The notes: generated by a model not told the origin, from the sequence alone. Shown: positions 43,358 through 53,372, counted from the first letter of the stretch. The stretch: DNA of 64,000 nucleotides from Sphingobacteriales bacterium (GCA_016718845.1 JADKCK010000010.1:62001-126000); one strand, 5' to 3'. A program made the numbers and translations.

Positions 43358-46226
43358 ATGAAAATTACTTCCCTCTTATGCTTGTCCTTTGTTTTAACTA
43401 CTATATGTGCTTGCGGTTTTGTAAAAGAATCGCGCAAAGCAACCGCTAACGTTGAGGTAGCTGTACCCCCCGACAGCAACACCAACGATAGTATAGTAGA
43501 GGTAGTTATTGCCGAACCTATCGAAATTACCCCTCAAAACGATAACGGCAAAACCTATCACCCCGCAGAAACCAAAATAAACGACTTGGTGCATACCAAA
43601 CTTAGCTTACGACCCGACTGGGAAAAACGCTATTTGTATGGCACGGCTACCATCACCCTAAAACCGCATTTTTATCCAACCGATAAACTTACCTTAGATG
43701 CAGTAGGGTTTGAAATAAGAAAAGTAGACCTTATATCGCCACAAGGTATAAAACCACTAACCTACACCTACACCGACGATTTGACCCTAAACATACAACT
43801 AGACAAAACCTATACCCGAAACGAACAATACACCGTTTTTATAGATTATACCGCCAAACCCGAAGAATTGGTAAAAAGCAAACCCAATTTGTATAACTAC
43901 GAAAACAAAGGCTTGTATTTTATTAACCCCGACAACGACCCTAACCTACAAAAACCTCAAGAACTTTGGACACAAGGCGAAACCGAATCGGCGCCTTGCT
44001 GGTTCCCAACCATTGATGCCACCAACCAAAAATCAACCCAAGAGGAGAGATCGTAACCGTAGATAACAAATTTAAAACCCTATCCAACGCACTTGGGTTG
44101 GCTCAAACCTAAACGACAACGGCACACGAACCGATTACTGGAAACAAGACCAACCCCATGCACCTTATTTGTTTGCATTGGCTGTAAGCAATTATGTAAT
44201 AACCACAGATACCTGGAAACGACCAAGCGACAATAAAGACATTAAAGTAGACTATTACCTAATGCCCGAATACGCCCCCTATGCCCGCAATATTTTTGGA
44301 GCAACCCCCGAAATGCTAACCGTTTTTTCAAAAACATTAGGCGTTGATTATCAATGGGATAAATACTCGCAAGCTGTTGTACACGACTTTATTGCCGGCG
44401 CCATGGAAAACACCACTTGCACCTTTTTGTACGACCAACTCAACCAAACCGCCGACGAACTAAAAGAATACAACCACGAGGACATCATCGCCCACGAATT
44501 ATTCCATCATTGGTTTGGCGATTTAGTAACCTGCAGATCGTGGGCTAACCTATCACTCAACAAATCGTTTGCTACCTATGGCGAATATATCTGGTTTGAG
44601 CAAAAATACAACAAAGAAAAAGCCGACGAACACCTAGCCGAAGACTTGCGTACCTACCTAAACGAGGCTGTTAGTAAACAAGAACCCATCATACGATTTT
44701 ATTACACCGACCCCGACACCGACCTTTTTGACCGACACTCGTACCAAAAAGGCGGGCGTGTTATACACATGTTGCGCAATTATGTGGGCGATGAAGCATT
44801 TTATGCATCACTCCAAAAATACCTAAAAGCACACCTATTTGGAACCGCCGAAATCAACGACCTGCGCCAAGCCTTTGAGGACATAACCGGCGAAGACCTA
44901 AACTGGTTTTTTGACCAATGGTTTATGAAACCCGGACACCCCATTTTAGACATCTCCTACGCCTACGACTCAACAACCCTCGAAACAAAAGTGCACGTAC
45001 AACAAATGCAAACCAATGGGGTAGTGTATAGGCTACCAACATCGGTGGATATTTACGAAAAAGCAAATAAAAAACAACGCTACAACATTACCATTAGCAC
45101 CGCCGATACCACCCTGCGATTTAAAACCCCACAACGACCTAAATTGGTGAACTTTGATGCTAATAAAATATTGCTGACCGAAAAAAACGAAAATAAAACC
45201 ATTGGCGAATACCTATTTCAGTACAACCAAGCACCTAACTTCTTAGACCGCTACGAGGCAATATTGGCACTCGAAAATATACCCTATAACACCACCGAAG
45301 AAAAAAACAACATCAACCAATTTTACCTAAACGCCCTAACCGACAACAACGCTTTTTTGCGAAAAAACGCCATTGACAGGCTTAATTTAACCGACAACGC
45401 CCTGCTTAACCAAACCAAACAAAGCCTTGCTAACTTAGCCACCACCGACACCGACGCCAACGTGCGCTCGGTAGCCATAGCTCGTTTAGAAGAATTAGCC
45501 GATGCCCAACACTACCAAACTACATTTATAGCCGCCCTAAAAGACCCCTCGGATATGGTGGTTAGCAACGCCTTACATGCCCTATACAGCACCGCACCAC
45601 AAGTTGCCTTTGAACAAGTAAACAACCTAGAAACCAACAACAACGTACAAATGTTGGTTGCCCGTATTTATGCCGAATTAGGCACCGACAAACAACAGGC
45701 TTATTTCGAAAAATACCTAAGCACCAATACTAACAACACCTATTTACTAATTGATTTTTATGGCGACTTTTTAAAACGCCAAAACAACAACCAAACCGTG
45801 CAATTAGGCATTCAAACCCTCGAAAACATTGCCCGTAACAACCCCGATTGGTGGCTGCGCGTAAATGCCGCACAAACTATCAAAAAAATAAAAGCTAATT
45901 TCGAAGAGCAAAAACAACAACTACAAACCGAAAAATTAACCCCAAACAACATTGTTGTTAAACGCCTTAACGACAGTATCTCTGCGATAGAACAAGTTTT
46001 GCAAAACATAAAAAAAGGAGAAACTAACGCAAAAGTACTAGAATATTACAATGGCGATTGGATTAAAAACACCTCGTTTAACGGGCAAGGCTTAAAAGCA
46101 ACTTTTAAGCACCTTATCTGTAAAAAAACTCCACTATACCCAATAGTGGAGTTTTTTTATGTTTTATTTGAGCTTAATACAGCCGTTCAACAACTACATC
46201 ATCAATATATAATGGATAAGGCGTAG
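43358..46226 (+). CDS. M1-family (aminopeptidase N-like) lipoprotein, frameshifted; zinc-ligand Glu replaced by Lys
   Basis: The lipoprotein signal (LTTICACGFVKES) is followed by the M1 beta domain (43358-44056). A shifted joint at ~44040-44170 continues as EIVTVDNKFKTLSNAL and TRTDYWKQDQPHAPYLFALA into the catalytic frame (44169-46226). The exopeptidase loop reads GAMENTT and the zinc motif HELFHHWFGDLVT. The third ligand, normally Glu 18 residues later (NESF), is Lys here (NKSF), encoded by AAA instead of GAA. A HEAT-like C-terminal domain follows. The open frame reads through a terminator hairpin at 46122, so the real stop is probably near 46095 (TAA in another frame). Confidence 0.85.
46122..46158. 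terminator. bidirectional terminator after the M1 peptidase gene
   Basis: AACTCCACTAT pairs with ATAGTGGAGTT, flanked by A7 on the left and T7 on the right. It lies inside the last codons of the nominal M1 frame and just after the minus-strand fragment ending at 46174. Confidence 0.8.
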
Positions 46227-46490
46227 AGCCATCGCCTATATGTAAATTAATTTGGATAATAGTTGTTGTTTCGGGAATTTTAGTATCAAACACAATGGGT
46301 GTCCAAACGCCACAATCTATAATAGGCACTAAACGCAGTTGTGTACTTTTTACCTCGTGTTGTTGTTGCATAAAACTAAGCCAAACTGTGTGGTTTTACC
46401 AAAAATTATACTCGGGTTGCAAACACAACACATTTAAATGTACCCATATCCAAACTTTTTGTGGTACTACAACAAATTGTGTGGGTAGCC
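46174..46490 (-). pseudogene. C-terminal fragment of a secreted beta-sandwich protein
   Basis: The minus strand encodes CGVWTPIVFDTKIPETTTII, then GDGSTPYPLYIDDVVVERLY and a stop, a typical last strand set (YIDDVVVE) of carbohydrate-binding type domains in secreted proteins. It continues upstream across an in-frame TAA (46400 area) as TQFVVVPQKVWIWVHLNVLC, then fades out at ~46490. No start codon or signal peptide is present. It is a decayed gene end that keeps its terminator. Confidence 0.5.
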
Positions 46491-46577
46491 GTTGCTTGTG
46501 TCACACAAGCAACAAGCATCTGACAATCTCCAAATAGGCAGTTTTATAGTTTAGGGTATAAAGAATATGCCATATTG

Positions 46578-46660
46578 GTTTGTGTATTTTCCAAAATGCT
46601 ATTATACGCAGTATAACAGCGTTTGTATTTTCCGAAATGCTGCTGTAAGAGTTACAGCCA
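46578..46660 (+). repeat. two tandem ~43-bp units, each ending in a small hairpin
   Basis: GTTTGTGTATTTTCCAAAAT (46578) and GTTTGTATTTTCCGAAAT (46621) start the units. They are followed by TTATAC-GCA-GTATAA and GCTGTAA-GAG-TTACAGC respectively. The sequences of the hairpins differ but their position is the same. Confidence 0.5.
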
Positions 46661-46675
46661 TGTATGCAGGTGTTT

Positions 46676-46761
46676 TTTTATTTTTATATAATTGCTCGAA
46701 AAAAAATCTGTAAAAACCTCTCCAAAAGCTTGCGTAAACAAAATAAAACACCTTATATTTG
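46676..46761 (+). promoter_or_regulatory. promoter with diverged upstream module, copy 3
   Basis: TTG (46730) and TATATTTG (46754-46761) are 21 bases apart. The words CTCCAAAAGCTTGC and ACACCTTATATTTGC match the minus-strand promoter at 9358-9436. It reads towards the gene at 46928. Confidence 0.6.
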
Positions 46762-46927
46762 CAACCGATGAAGAACATTTGCTGTTATAGCCAACAAAAT
46801 TTAGTAGTGCGTACAAAAAGTACAATATTTGGGGCGTACATAGCGGAAATAAACGCACTTTTTATTAGATAAACGCCAGATTTGCGTTTATACAAATGTT
46901 GATAACAAATTTTAAAAATCTATCATT

Positions 46928-47527
46928 ATGACAAAGCTAATTTTAACACTTATAACATCACTAATAATTTCGATAGCTTCTTTTGGACAGACAATAACTT
47001 ATGAAGATTTCAAAGAAGTAATTCCATTTTTGCAAAAAGAAGACTTTAAAGGAGCATATGAAAAAACTAGTGCAATTTTAAACTCGACTAGTAATGACAA
47101 TTCTGATTTACGCGGAATAGTAACTTATATGAATATATTCTCTGCGGCAGGAATGGTTACACTTGATCAAATGAGTTATAAAAAATTCAAAAAAAACACG
47201 AAAAAATTTGTCGGAGAATATGTAGTTATGTCTGCTCACCCTTGTATTGACAGTACATCTAATGGATATAACTCGCTGAAATTTAAAACAAATGACAATG
47301 GAAAATTGGAAGGGATAACCATAACATCAAACAACAATAACACAAGTATTCTTTGCTTTGAATATTTTGACTATGCTGACAAAATAAATCCAGATGATAT
47401 GGTAGGTAAAAATGTAAGATGTGGAGGGACTTTAACATCAATCGAAACAAATCCTAATCAATCAAAAATTTGGGTTGCAAGACTTAGAATTTCAAACGCA
47501 TTTGCAAGAATAATGACACCAAGATAA
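46928..47527 (+). CDS. exported protein of unknown function, AT-rich
   Basis: This 199-residue protein has a signal peptide (MTKLILTLITSLIISIASFG). The mature part begins with helices (EDFKEVIPFLQKEDFKGAYE), then a mixed domain with KKFVGEYVVMSAHPCIDSTS and a Cys-containing strand DMVGKNVRCGGTLTSIETNP. This could be an OB-like fold, judging from the strand order, but no family is recognised. Codon usage (AAA, ACA, TCA, AGA) is more AT-rich than neighbours, and the next gene shares this, which suggests joint acquisition. Confidence 0.6.
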   Translation: MTKLILTLITSLIISIASFGQTITYEDFKEVIPFLQKEDFKGAYEKTSAILNSTSNDNSDLRGIVTYMNIFSAAGMVTLDQMSYKKFKKNTKKFVGEYVVMSAHPCIDSTSNGYNSLKFKTNDNGKLEGITITSNNNNTSILCFEYFDYADKINPDDMVGKNVRCGGTLTSIETNPNQSKIWVARLRISNAFARIMTPR

Positions 47528-47567
47528 AATAAATCTGCCACTAATATGCCATTTTAACAAACAAACA

Positions 47568-48116
47568 ATGCAACTAAGTAAGCACACAAAAGATATTTTT
47601 ACAATTGACAATTTTTGGACCAAACAAGAGTGCGAAGACTTCATTTTTAAAAGTGAAACAATTGGCTATGAACCTGCGACAGTTACAACTGAAAAAGGAC
47701 AAAAATTAGTTAAGGAGGTTCGTAACAACAACAGAGTTATTTACAACAACCACACACTTGCAGACAAAATTTGGCAAAAACTAAAACCATTTGCACCAAA
47801 ACATTTTGGAAATAGCAAAGCCATTGGACTTAATGAGCTATTTAGGTTTTATAAATATCAAACTGGGCAGCAATTCAAAAAACACCGTGACCAAAGTTTT
47901 ATTCGTAACGATATAGAAGCAAGTTACTTCACATTTATGATTTATCTAAATGATAATTACGAAGGTGGTGAAACAAATTTTAACGACATAGCAATTCAAC
48001 CTAAACAAGGAATGGTACTTATTTTTCAGCACGACCTAGAACACGAAGGTAGTTCTGTTAAACAAGGAATAAAATATGTCCTACGGACAGACATTATGTA
48101 TCGACTTGACGACTAA
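47568..48116 (+). CDS. 2-oxoglutarate/Fe(II)-dependent oxygenase, prolyl 4-hydroxylase-like
   Basis: This 182-residue protein has the iron facial triad in order: His106 and Asp108 (FKKHRDQSF) and His159 (DLEHEGSSV). The 2-oxoglutarate-anchoring Arg173 is in KYVLRTDIMY. The core FRFYKYQTGQQFKKHRDQS and the YLNDNYEGGETNF strand are typical of P4H-type enzymes. The substrate is unknown; the family hydroxylates protein side chains or small molecules. It has no signal peptide, so it is cytoplasmic. It lies 40 bases after the exported protein gene and has similar AT-rich codons. The frame is intact. Confidence 0.85.
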   Translation: MQLSKHTKDIFTIDNFWTKQECEDFIFKSETIGYEPATVTTEKGQKLVKEVRNNNRVIYNNHTLADKIWQKLKPFAPKHFGNSKAIGLNELFRFYKYQTGQQFKKHRDQSFIRNDIEASYFTFMIYLNDNYEGGETNFNDIAIQPKQGMVLIFQHDLEHEGSSVKQGIKYVLRTDIMYRLDD

Positions 48117-48236
48117 AATCAAAGAAAGAAATAGATAGTTGAAACAATAGTACGCCAAATTTGCTGTGTTTGCAAATTTGGCGTATCTTTGTATAGTAAA
48201 ATAGCCATTAAATCGCAATAGTTTCAAACACAAAAA

Positions 48237-48270
48237 TGCCGTTGCCTGTTTCTTGACACAGGCAACGGCA
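48237..48270. terminator. hairpin downstream of the oxygenase gene
   Basis: A 13-bp perfect stem TGCCGTTGCCTGT/ACAGGCAACGGCA has an 8-base loop and no strong T-run. Confidence 0.5.
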
Positions 48271-48299
48271 AGTAAAATTTGGGTGTTTATTGTTTTTAC

Positions 48300-48347
48300 C
48301 ACTAATGCACTAAGAAGCGTTTCGTGTTCTTAGTGCATTAGTGGTTT
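48300..48347. terminator. terminator between convergent oxygenase and hutU genes
   Basis: A 17-bp perfect stem CACTAATGCACTAAGAA (48300-48316) pairs with 48327-48343. GTTTTAT follows on the plus strand. Confidence 0.75.
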
Positions 48348-48380
48348 TATTTTTGGAGCTACTTTTTTACCCAACATAGC

Positions 48381-50042
48381 TTAGTCCAAACGTTCTTTCA
48401 AATCTAATCGGTGTTTGCGGGCGGTATCTTTGGCAATATCGTAGCCTGCATCGGCGTGTCGGATAACACCCATGGCGGGGTCGTTGTGTAGCACGCGAGT
48501 TAATCGGTTTTGTGCGTCGTCGGTTCCGTCGGCAACAATAACCATACCTGCGTGTATCGAGTAGCCCATGCCTACGCCGCCACCCTGATGCAAAGACACC
48601 CAACTAGCCCCACCTGCGGTGTTGATAAGGGCATTAAGAATGGGCCAGTCTGCTACGGCATCCGAGCCATCGAGCATAGCTTCTGTTTCGCGGTTTGGCG
48701 ATGCCACCGAGCCAGTATCTAGGTGGTCGCGACCAATAACAATAGGTGCTTTTACTTTGCCTGTGCGCACTAGTTCGTTTATGGCTAATGCCGCTTGTTG
48801 GCGTTCGCCCATTTCGAGCCAGCAAATACGGGCAGGCAAGCCCTGAAAAGCAATGCGCTCGCGAGCCATTTTTAGCCAACGTACTAAACCCGGTTTGTGT
48901 CCAAAAAGGTCGAGCAGTACTTGGTCGCAGGTGTAGATGTCTTGTGGGTCGCCAGATAGGGCAGCAAATCTAAACGGACCCGAGCCTTTACAAAACAATG
49001 GGCGGATATAGGCAGGCACAAAGCCCGGAAAATCGAAGGCATTTTGTACGCCGCGTTTGTCTTTTGCTTGCCCACGTAGGTTATTGCCATAATCAAAGGT
49101 AATGGCTCCGCGTTTTTGTAGTTCAAGCATTAGTTTTACGTGTTGTGCCATAGTATCTAGCGATAGTTGGCGATAAGTTTCGGGGTCGGTTTGGCGCAAA
49201 ACATTGGCTTGTTCGGCGGTTAAGTTGGCAGGCACGTAGCTTAGTTCGTCGTGTGCCGATGTTTGGTCGGTAAGGGTATGTGGTATAATGTTTCGGTCTA
49301 TGAGGCGCTGTAATAAATCAACGGCATTGCACACTACACCTATCGACAGTACTTTTTTATGTTGTGCGGCATCGAGTGCGGCATCGATGGCTTGGTCAAT
49401 GTCGTTAAATTTTTGGTCGAGGTAGCGTGTTTCTATCCGTTTATCAATTCGCCATTCTTCAATTTCGGCGGCTAGGCACACGCCTTCGTTCATGGTTATA
49501 GCTAGGGGTTGGGCACCACCCATACCACCTAAGCCTGCTGTAACGTTTAGGGTTCCAAGCAAAGTACCGTTGTAGTGCATGTTTGCCAATGATAAATAGG
49601 TTTCGTAGGTGCCTTGAACAATGCCTTGCGTGCCAATGTAAATCCACGAGCCGGCGGTCATTTGCCCGTACATCATCAAACCTTTTTTCTCTAATTCGTT
49701 AAAATGTTCCCAGTTAGCCCAATTACCTACCAAATTAGAGTTGGCAATAAGTACACGCGGGGCATCTTTGTGGGTAGGCAAAATAGCTACGGGTTTGCCC
49801 GATTGCACCAATAGTGTTTCGTCGTCGTTTAAATCGCGGAGGGCTTTTACTATTAGGTCAAACGATTCCCAGTCGCGGGCGGCTTTCCCACGTCCGCCGT
49901 ATACTACTAAATCTTCGGGGCATTCGGCAACTTGTGGGTCGAGGTTGTTGTGTAACATACGCAAGGCAGCCTCTTGTATCCAGCCTTTGCAGCTAATTTG
50001 GGTGCCTGTGGGTGTTTTTAGATTAAAAGTGTGCGTTGACAT
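48381..50042 (-). CDS. hutU: urocanate hydratase
   Basis: This 553-residue enzyme converts urocanate to imidazolonepropionate in histidine breakdown, using tightly bound NAD+. Recognised blocks are VYGGRGKAARDWESFD, the NAD-binding glycines AGLGGMGGAQPLA, PARICWLEMGERQQAALA around the catalytic Cys, and the end INTAGGASWVSLHQGGGVGM. The length matches the family (about 555). No hutH, hutI or hutG is adjacent, so the pathway genes are scattered or elsewhere. The frame is intact. Confidence 0.95.
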   Translation of the reverse strand: MSTHTFNLKTPTGTQISCKGWIQEAALRMLHNNLDPQVAECPEDLVVYGGRGKAARDWESFDLIVKALRDLNDDETLLVQSGKPVAILPTHKDAPRVLIANSNLVGNWANWEHFNELEKKGLMMYGQMTAGSWIYIGTQGIVQGTYETYLSLANMHYNGTLLGTLNVTAGLGGMGGAQPLAITMNEGVCLAAEIEEWRIDKRIETRYLDQKFNDIDQAIDAALDAAQHKKVLSIGVVCNAVDLLQRLIDRNIIPHTLTDQTSAHDELSYVPANLTAEQANVLRQTDPETYRQLSLDTMAQHVKLMLELQKRGAITFDYGNNLRGQAKDKRGVQNAFDFPGFVPAYIRPLFCKGSGPFRFAALSGDPQDIYTCDQVLLDLFGHKPGLVRWLKMARERIAFQGLPARICWLEMGERQQAALAINELVRTGKVKAPIVIGRDHLDTGSVASPNRETEAMLDGSDAVADWPILNALINTAGGASWVSLHQGGGVGMGYSIHAGMVIVADGTDDAQNRLTRVLHNDPAMGVIRHADAGYDIAKDTARKHRLDLKERLD

Positions 50043-50135
50043 TAATTATTGATTATATTTGATAATTGCAATTTGTTTTCTTTGAAGATTTTTTGTGTAG
50101 ATGAGTTTGGTTGATTGGTTGGGCGCTTGCTTTGC

Positions 50136-50213
50136 TATGGGGGTGCCAAAGGCTGTGCTTTTAGGGCAAACCAATCATCACCCCCAAAAAAGACCTTTTC
50201 CGCGTCAAGCGGG
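50136..50213 (-). repeat. REP-like 79-bp dispersed repeat, copy 2 (inverted)
   Basis: This is the reverse complement of the element at 37624-37702, with the words CATCACCCCCAAAAAAGAC and TTCCGCGTCAAGCGGG conserved. It lies in the 50043-50433 gap, which has no gene. Confidence 0.65.
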
Positions 50214-50347
50214 CATTTTGATTATGCTTTATGACCCTTATAGTGTTTTATTTGGGTAGGCAGTTGTTTTTGAGGAGTCAAAGGTACGAAATTTTGTTGG
50301 AGAGGAGTTAAAGTTTTTGTTTTCTAATTTATCTACCCAAATTAATA

Positions 50348-50397
50348 AAACATAAACACCTCTTGCCTGCTTTTGTTTAGCAAGTAAGAGGTGTTTT
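50348..50397. terminator. hairpin downstream of the pdhC gene
   Basis: AACACCTCTTGC pairs with GCAAGTAAGAGGTGTT with one bulged base pair. A flanking A-run and T-run make it usable from either side. Confidence 0.55.
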
Positions 50398-50433
50398 GGT
50401 AGGATATAAATATTTGGCGATGATTGGCAAATG

Positions 50434-51762
50434 TTAAACCATCAACGACATAGGGTTTTCGAGGAGTTTTTGTAGGGTTTGTAAAAACTTAGCGCCTGTT
50501 GCACCATCAACAACGCGGTGGTCGCACGATAGGGTAAGTTTCATTTGTTGTTGAGCCACTACGGTTCCGTTTTCTATGGCGGGCATTTCTTTGATAGTAC
50601 CTACGGCTAGAATGCAGGCGTCGGGTGGGTTGATGATAGCTGTAAATTCTTCTACATCAAACATACCTAAGTTAGATATGGTAAAAGTATTGCCTTGCAT
50701 ATCGGGGGTTGATAGTTTTTTGTCGCGGGCTTTGGCGCCTAAATCTTTGGCTTCGGTAGATATTTGCCCCAACGATTTGTTGTCGGCAAAGCGGATAACA
50801 GGTACTACTAAGCCGTCTTCGAGGGCAACTGCCATACCAATGCTAATGTGGTGGTTGTAGCGTATTTTGTCGTCGAGCCACGATGAGTTAACGGCTGCGT
50901 GTTGGCGCAATGCCATGGCACAGGCTTTAATAACAATGTCGTTGAACGATATTTTAACGGGCGAAAACTCGTTTATTGCCTGACGGAATTTTACTGCCTC
51001 GTTCATATTAACCGTTAGTTTTAGGTAGAAATGCGGAGCGGTATTTTTGCTATCGGTTAGTCGGCGGGCAATAACTTTGCGCATTTGCGATACGCGCACA
51101 TCGTTGTATTGTTCGGTGCCTATATAGGTAAAGGCGGTGCGTATTTGCTCGGTGGCTTGTGCGGCAGGTGCAACTGTTTGGGTAGTAGGCTCTACAATAG
51201 GTATTGTTTCAACGGGTGGGGGTACTATTGTTACAGATGGGGTTATCTCTACCACTTTGGTTTCGGTGGTTTGCAATATAGCTTCTATGTCGCGTTTAAT
51301 AATACGTCCATCGTCGCCCGTCCCTTTTACTTTTTTAATGTCTATATGGTTTTCGGTAGCCATACTTTTGGCAACCGGCGATACTTTTAAGCGTCCGTTG
51401 TCGTTGTTGGTATCTACTACTTCAACTGCTTGAGGTTCGGGGATGGGTGTTACATCGGTGTTTGGTGGTGCATTTTCGGTGGCGTTGTCGTTTGTACTTT
51501 CGTTTAAGTAAGCCGATATATCTTCGCCCAATTCACCAACAATTGCTAATACAGCATTTACGGCAATAGGTTTGCCTGCATCGGCATGGTAAAGTAATAC
51601 GCCTTCTACGGGCGATTCAAATTCCATGGTTGCCTTATCGCTTTCTATTTCGGCAATCAATTCGTTTTCTTTTACTTTATCGCCTACTTTTTTATGCCAT
51701 TCTGCCACTACGCCCTCTTTCATGGTATCGCTCAAAAGGGGCATTTTTATTACTTCTGCCAT
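50434..51762 (-). CDS. pdhC: dihydrolipoamide acetyltransferase, pyruvate dehydrogenase E2
   Basis: I start at the ATG at 51762 (MAEVIKMPLLSDTMKEGVVA), because lipoyl domains begin there. The frame is open 23 codons further but those are lysine-rich filler. The order is: one lipoyl domain with lipoyl-Lys43 (IESDKATMEF), a Pro/Thr/Asn-rich linker, a peripheral subunit-binding domain (125-163, VSPVAKSMATENHI...), a second linker, and a catalytic domain ending in LSCDHRVVDGATGAKFL. The PLLSDTMKEG start is that of pyruvate-type E2. E1 and E3 genes are not adjacent. The frame is intact. Confidence 0.93.
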   Translation of the reverse strand: MAEVIKMPLLSDTMKEGVVAEWHKKVGDKVKENELIAEIESDKATMEFESPVEGVLLYHADAGKPIAVNAVLAIVGELGEDISAYLNESTNDNATENAPPNTDVTPIPEPQAVEVVDTNNDNGRLKVSPVAKSMATENHIDIKKVKGTGDDGRIIKRDIEAILQTTETKVVEITPSVTIVPPPVETIPIVEPTTQTVAPAAQATEQIRTAFTYIGTEQYNDVRVSQMRKVIARRLTDSKNTAPHFYLKLTVNMNEAVKFRQAINEFSPVKISFNDIVIKACAMALRQHAAVNSSWLDDKIRYNHHISIGMAVALEDGLVVPVIRFADNKSLGQISTEAKDLGAKARDKKLSTPDMQGNTFTISNLGMFDVEEFTAIINPPDACILAVGTIKEMPAIENGTVVAQQQMKLTLSCDHRVVDGATGAKFLQTLQKLLENPMSLMV

Positions 51763-52075
51763 ATACTTTAAAGTGTGTTTTTTTGTGTGTTTTTTACCAA
51801 ATTTGGTGATGTGGTACGTTGTTTTTTTCAAAAACTAATAATTATCAGCCCAAATGCACCATATTTAGATTAGGCTGCAAAGATACATCAAATTAATGGT
51901 TAATAGGCAATACTTGTCAAAATTTTTGTGTATTTAGTAGCTATAGCAAGCCAAAATACGTTGAAAAATGCCTTTTTTAGCCTCAAAATGGCGACAAAAA
52001 GCCTTAAAAAGCCACTTTGCCAAATTTTGTAACAAATTTGCTAAATTTTGTAACTCGTGTTATCAAATACCCCCC

Positions 52076-52205
52076 TATATTTGCGGCATGAAAGGCAGAT
52101 AGTTATTTAAGGACGTGCTTTTTATCAACAAAAGAGTAATAGTGGGTTTAATAATGAGGTTACAAGGTAGCGGGTGGTCGAAAGGCCCTCGCTACTTGTA
52201 TTTTT
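52076..52205 (+). ncRNA. candidate small RNA between pdhC and the GT4 gene
   Basis: An exact TATATTTG box (52076-52083) is followed by ~115 bases without a useful ORF. It ends in a hairpin (CAAGGTAGCGGG at 52163 with CCCTCGCTACTTG to 52197, one or two bulges) and TATTTTTG. A TTTG lies 25 bases upstream of the box, longer than ideal. The unit faces two minus-strand genes, so it has no evident mRNA role. Confidence 0.4.
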
Positions 52206-52238
52206 GTCTATACCCTAACAAAAGCATCAAGTTAAGTG

Positions 52239-53372
52239 TTACAGCAATTTTTCGATGGCTGCCCATAATTGGTTGGCGCTGTTTTGCCACGTAAATTTTT
52301 GTACTTGCTTGGCTCCTTGTTCTATTAATTGTTTTTGTAAATTTGGGTTGTGGTAAATTTGCTGCATAGCTTGTGCAATGTCGGTGGGTTGATGAGGGTT
52401 AACTAATAATGCCGCCGAGCCTGCTACCTCGGGCATTGACGATACATTGGCTGTAATAACAGGTGTGTGGCACTGCATAGCCTCGATGATAGGTATGCCA
52501 AACCCCTCGAACAGCGAGGCGTACACCATGGCTGTTGCGGCAGCTACTATTTTTGATAGCTCGGTAACTTGCAAATGTCCCACAAACACCACATCTGCTT
52601 TAAAGGTCATGGCTTCGTAGGCATCAAACGCATCTTGGCTATGCCACGCTTTGCGTCCGGCAATCAGCATTTTTATAGGGCGGTCGGTATTTTGCTGTTT
52701 AAATTGGTCGAAGGCTCGCAAAATATTAGCTAAATTTTTGCGCGGATGAATGGCTCCTACAAACAAAAAATAATCAGCTCCGTTGGCGTATTGTTGTTTA
52801 ATGTGTGTTTTTTGTTGGCTGTTTAGGGGCGTATAGCCATCGGTTACGCCATTGTATACAATGTCTATTTTATTGGGCGATACCTTATATCGTTGCACTA
52901 AATCGTTTTTGGTGTATTCCGAAACGGTTGCCAAACGCTGGGCGCGGTGGGCATATTTGGGCGAAAAATGTTGGTAATAATGGCGGGCTAAAAAAGGCAC
53001 TTGTTCGGGGAAATGCTCAAATGCCAAATCGTGTACAACCATAAGGGTGGGCGTAGTTGCCGATAACGAGCAATAACCATCGGGCGATACAAATACATTG
53101 GCTTTACATTGTTGCAAGGCGCGCGGCACCGATTGCTCGAACCACCAATACCACAACAGCGGGTGTCGGGTGGGCGGAAAAACAACTTTGGGTGTAATAT
53201 TATCGGCAAATAAAAATTCGTTGCTATATGGACGGTCGAACAAAAAAACAAATTGATGTTCGGGATGTTGTTGGGTGATAAGCCGCAGGGTTTCGGTGCT
53301 AAATCTGCCAATACCCTCTAAACGGTTGGCTAACAAAAAACGGGTATTAACGGCTATTGTTTGACTTTTCAA
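52239..53372 (-). CDS. GT4-family (GT-B) glycosyltransferase
   Basis: This 377-residue protein has the N-terminal Rossmann half (NTRFLLANRLEGIGRFSTET with the glycine-rich acceptor loop) and the C-terminal half YFLFVGAIHPRKNLANILRA. It also has the donor-binding E-x7-E motif (LFEGFGIPIIEAM) and ITANVSSMPEVAGSAALLVN. Such retaining transferases build cell-surface or exopolysaccharides from nucleotide sugars. A polysaccharide flippase lies divergently 500 bases away. The frame is intact. Confidence 0.9.
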   Translation of the reverse strand: MKSQTIAVNTRFLLANRLEGIGRFSTETLRLITQQHPEHQFVFLFDRPYSNEFLFADNITPKVVFPPTRHPLLWYWWFEQSVPRALQQCKANVFVSPDGYCSLSATTPTLMVVHDLAFEHFPEQVPFLARHYYQHFSPKYAHRAQRLATVSEYTKNDLVQRYKVSPNKIDIVYNGVTDGYTPLNSQQKTHIKQQYANGADYFLFVGAIHPRKNLANILRAFDQFKQQNTDRPIKMLIAGRKAWHSQDAFDAYEAMTFKADVVFVGHLQVTELSKIVAAATAMVYASLFEGFGIPIIEAMQCHTPVITANVSSMPEVAGSAALLVNPHQPTDIAQAMQQIYHNPNLQKQLIEQGAKQVQKFTWQNSANQLWAAIEKLL

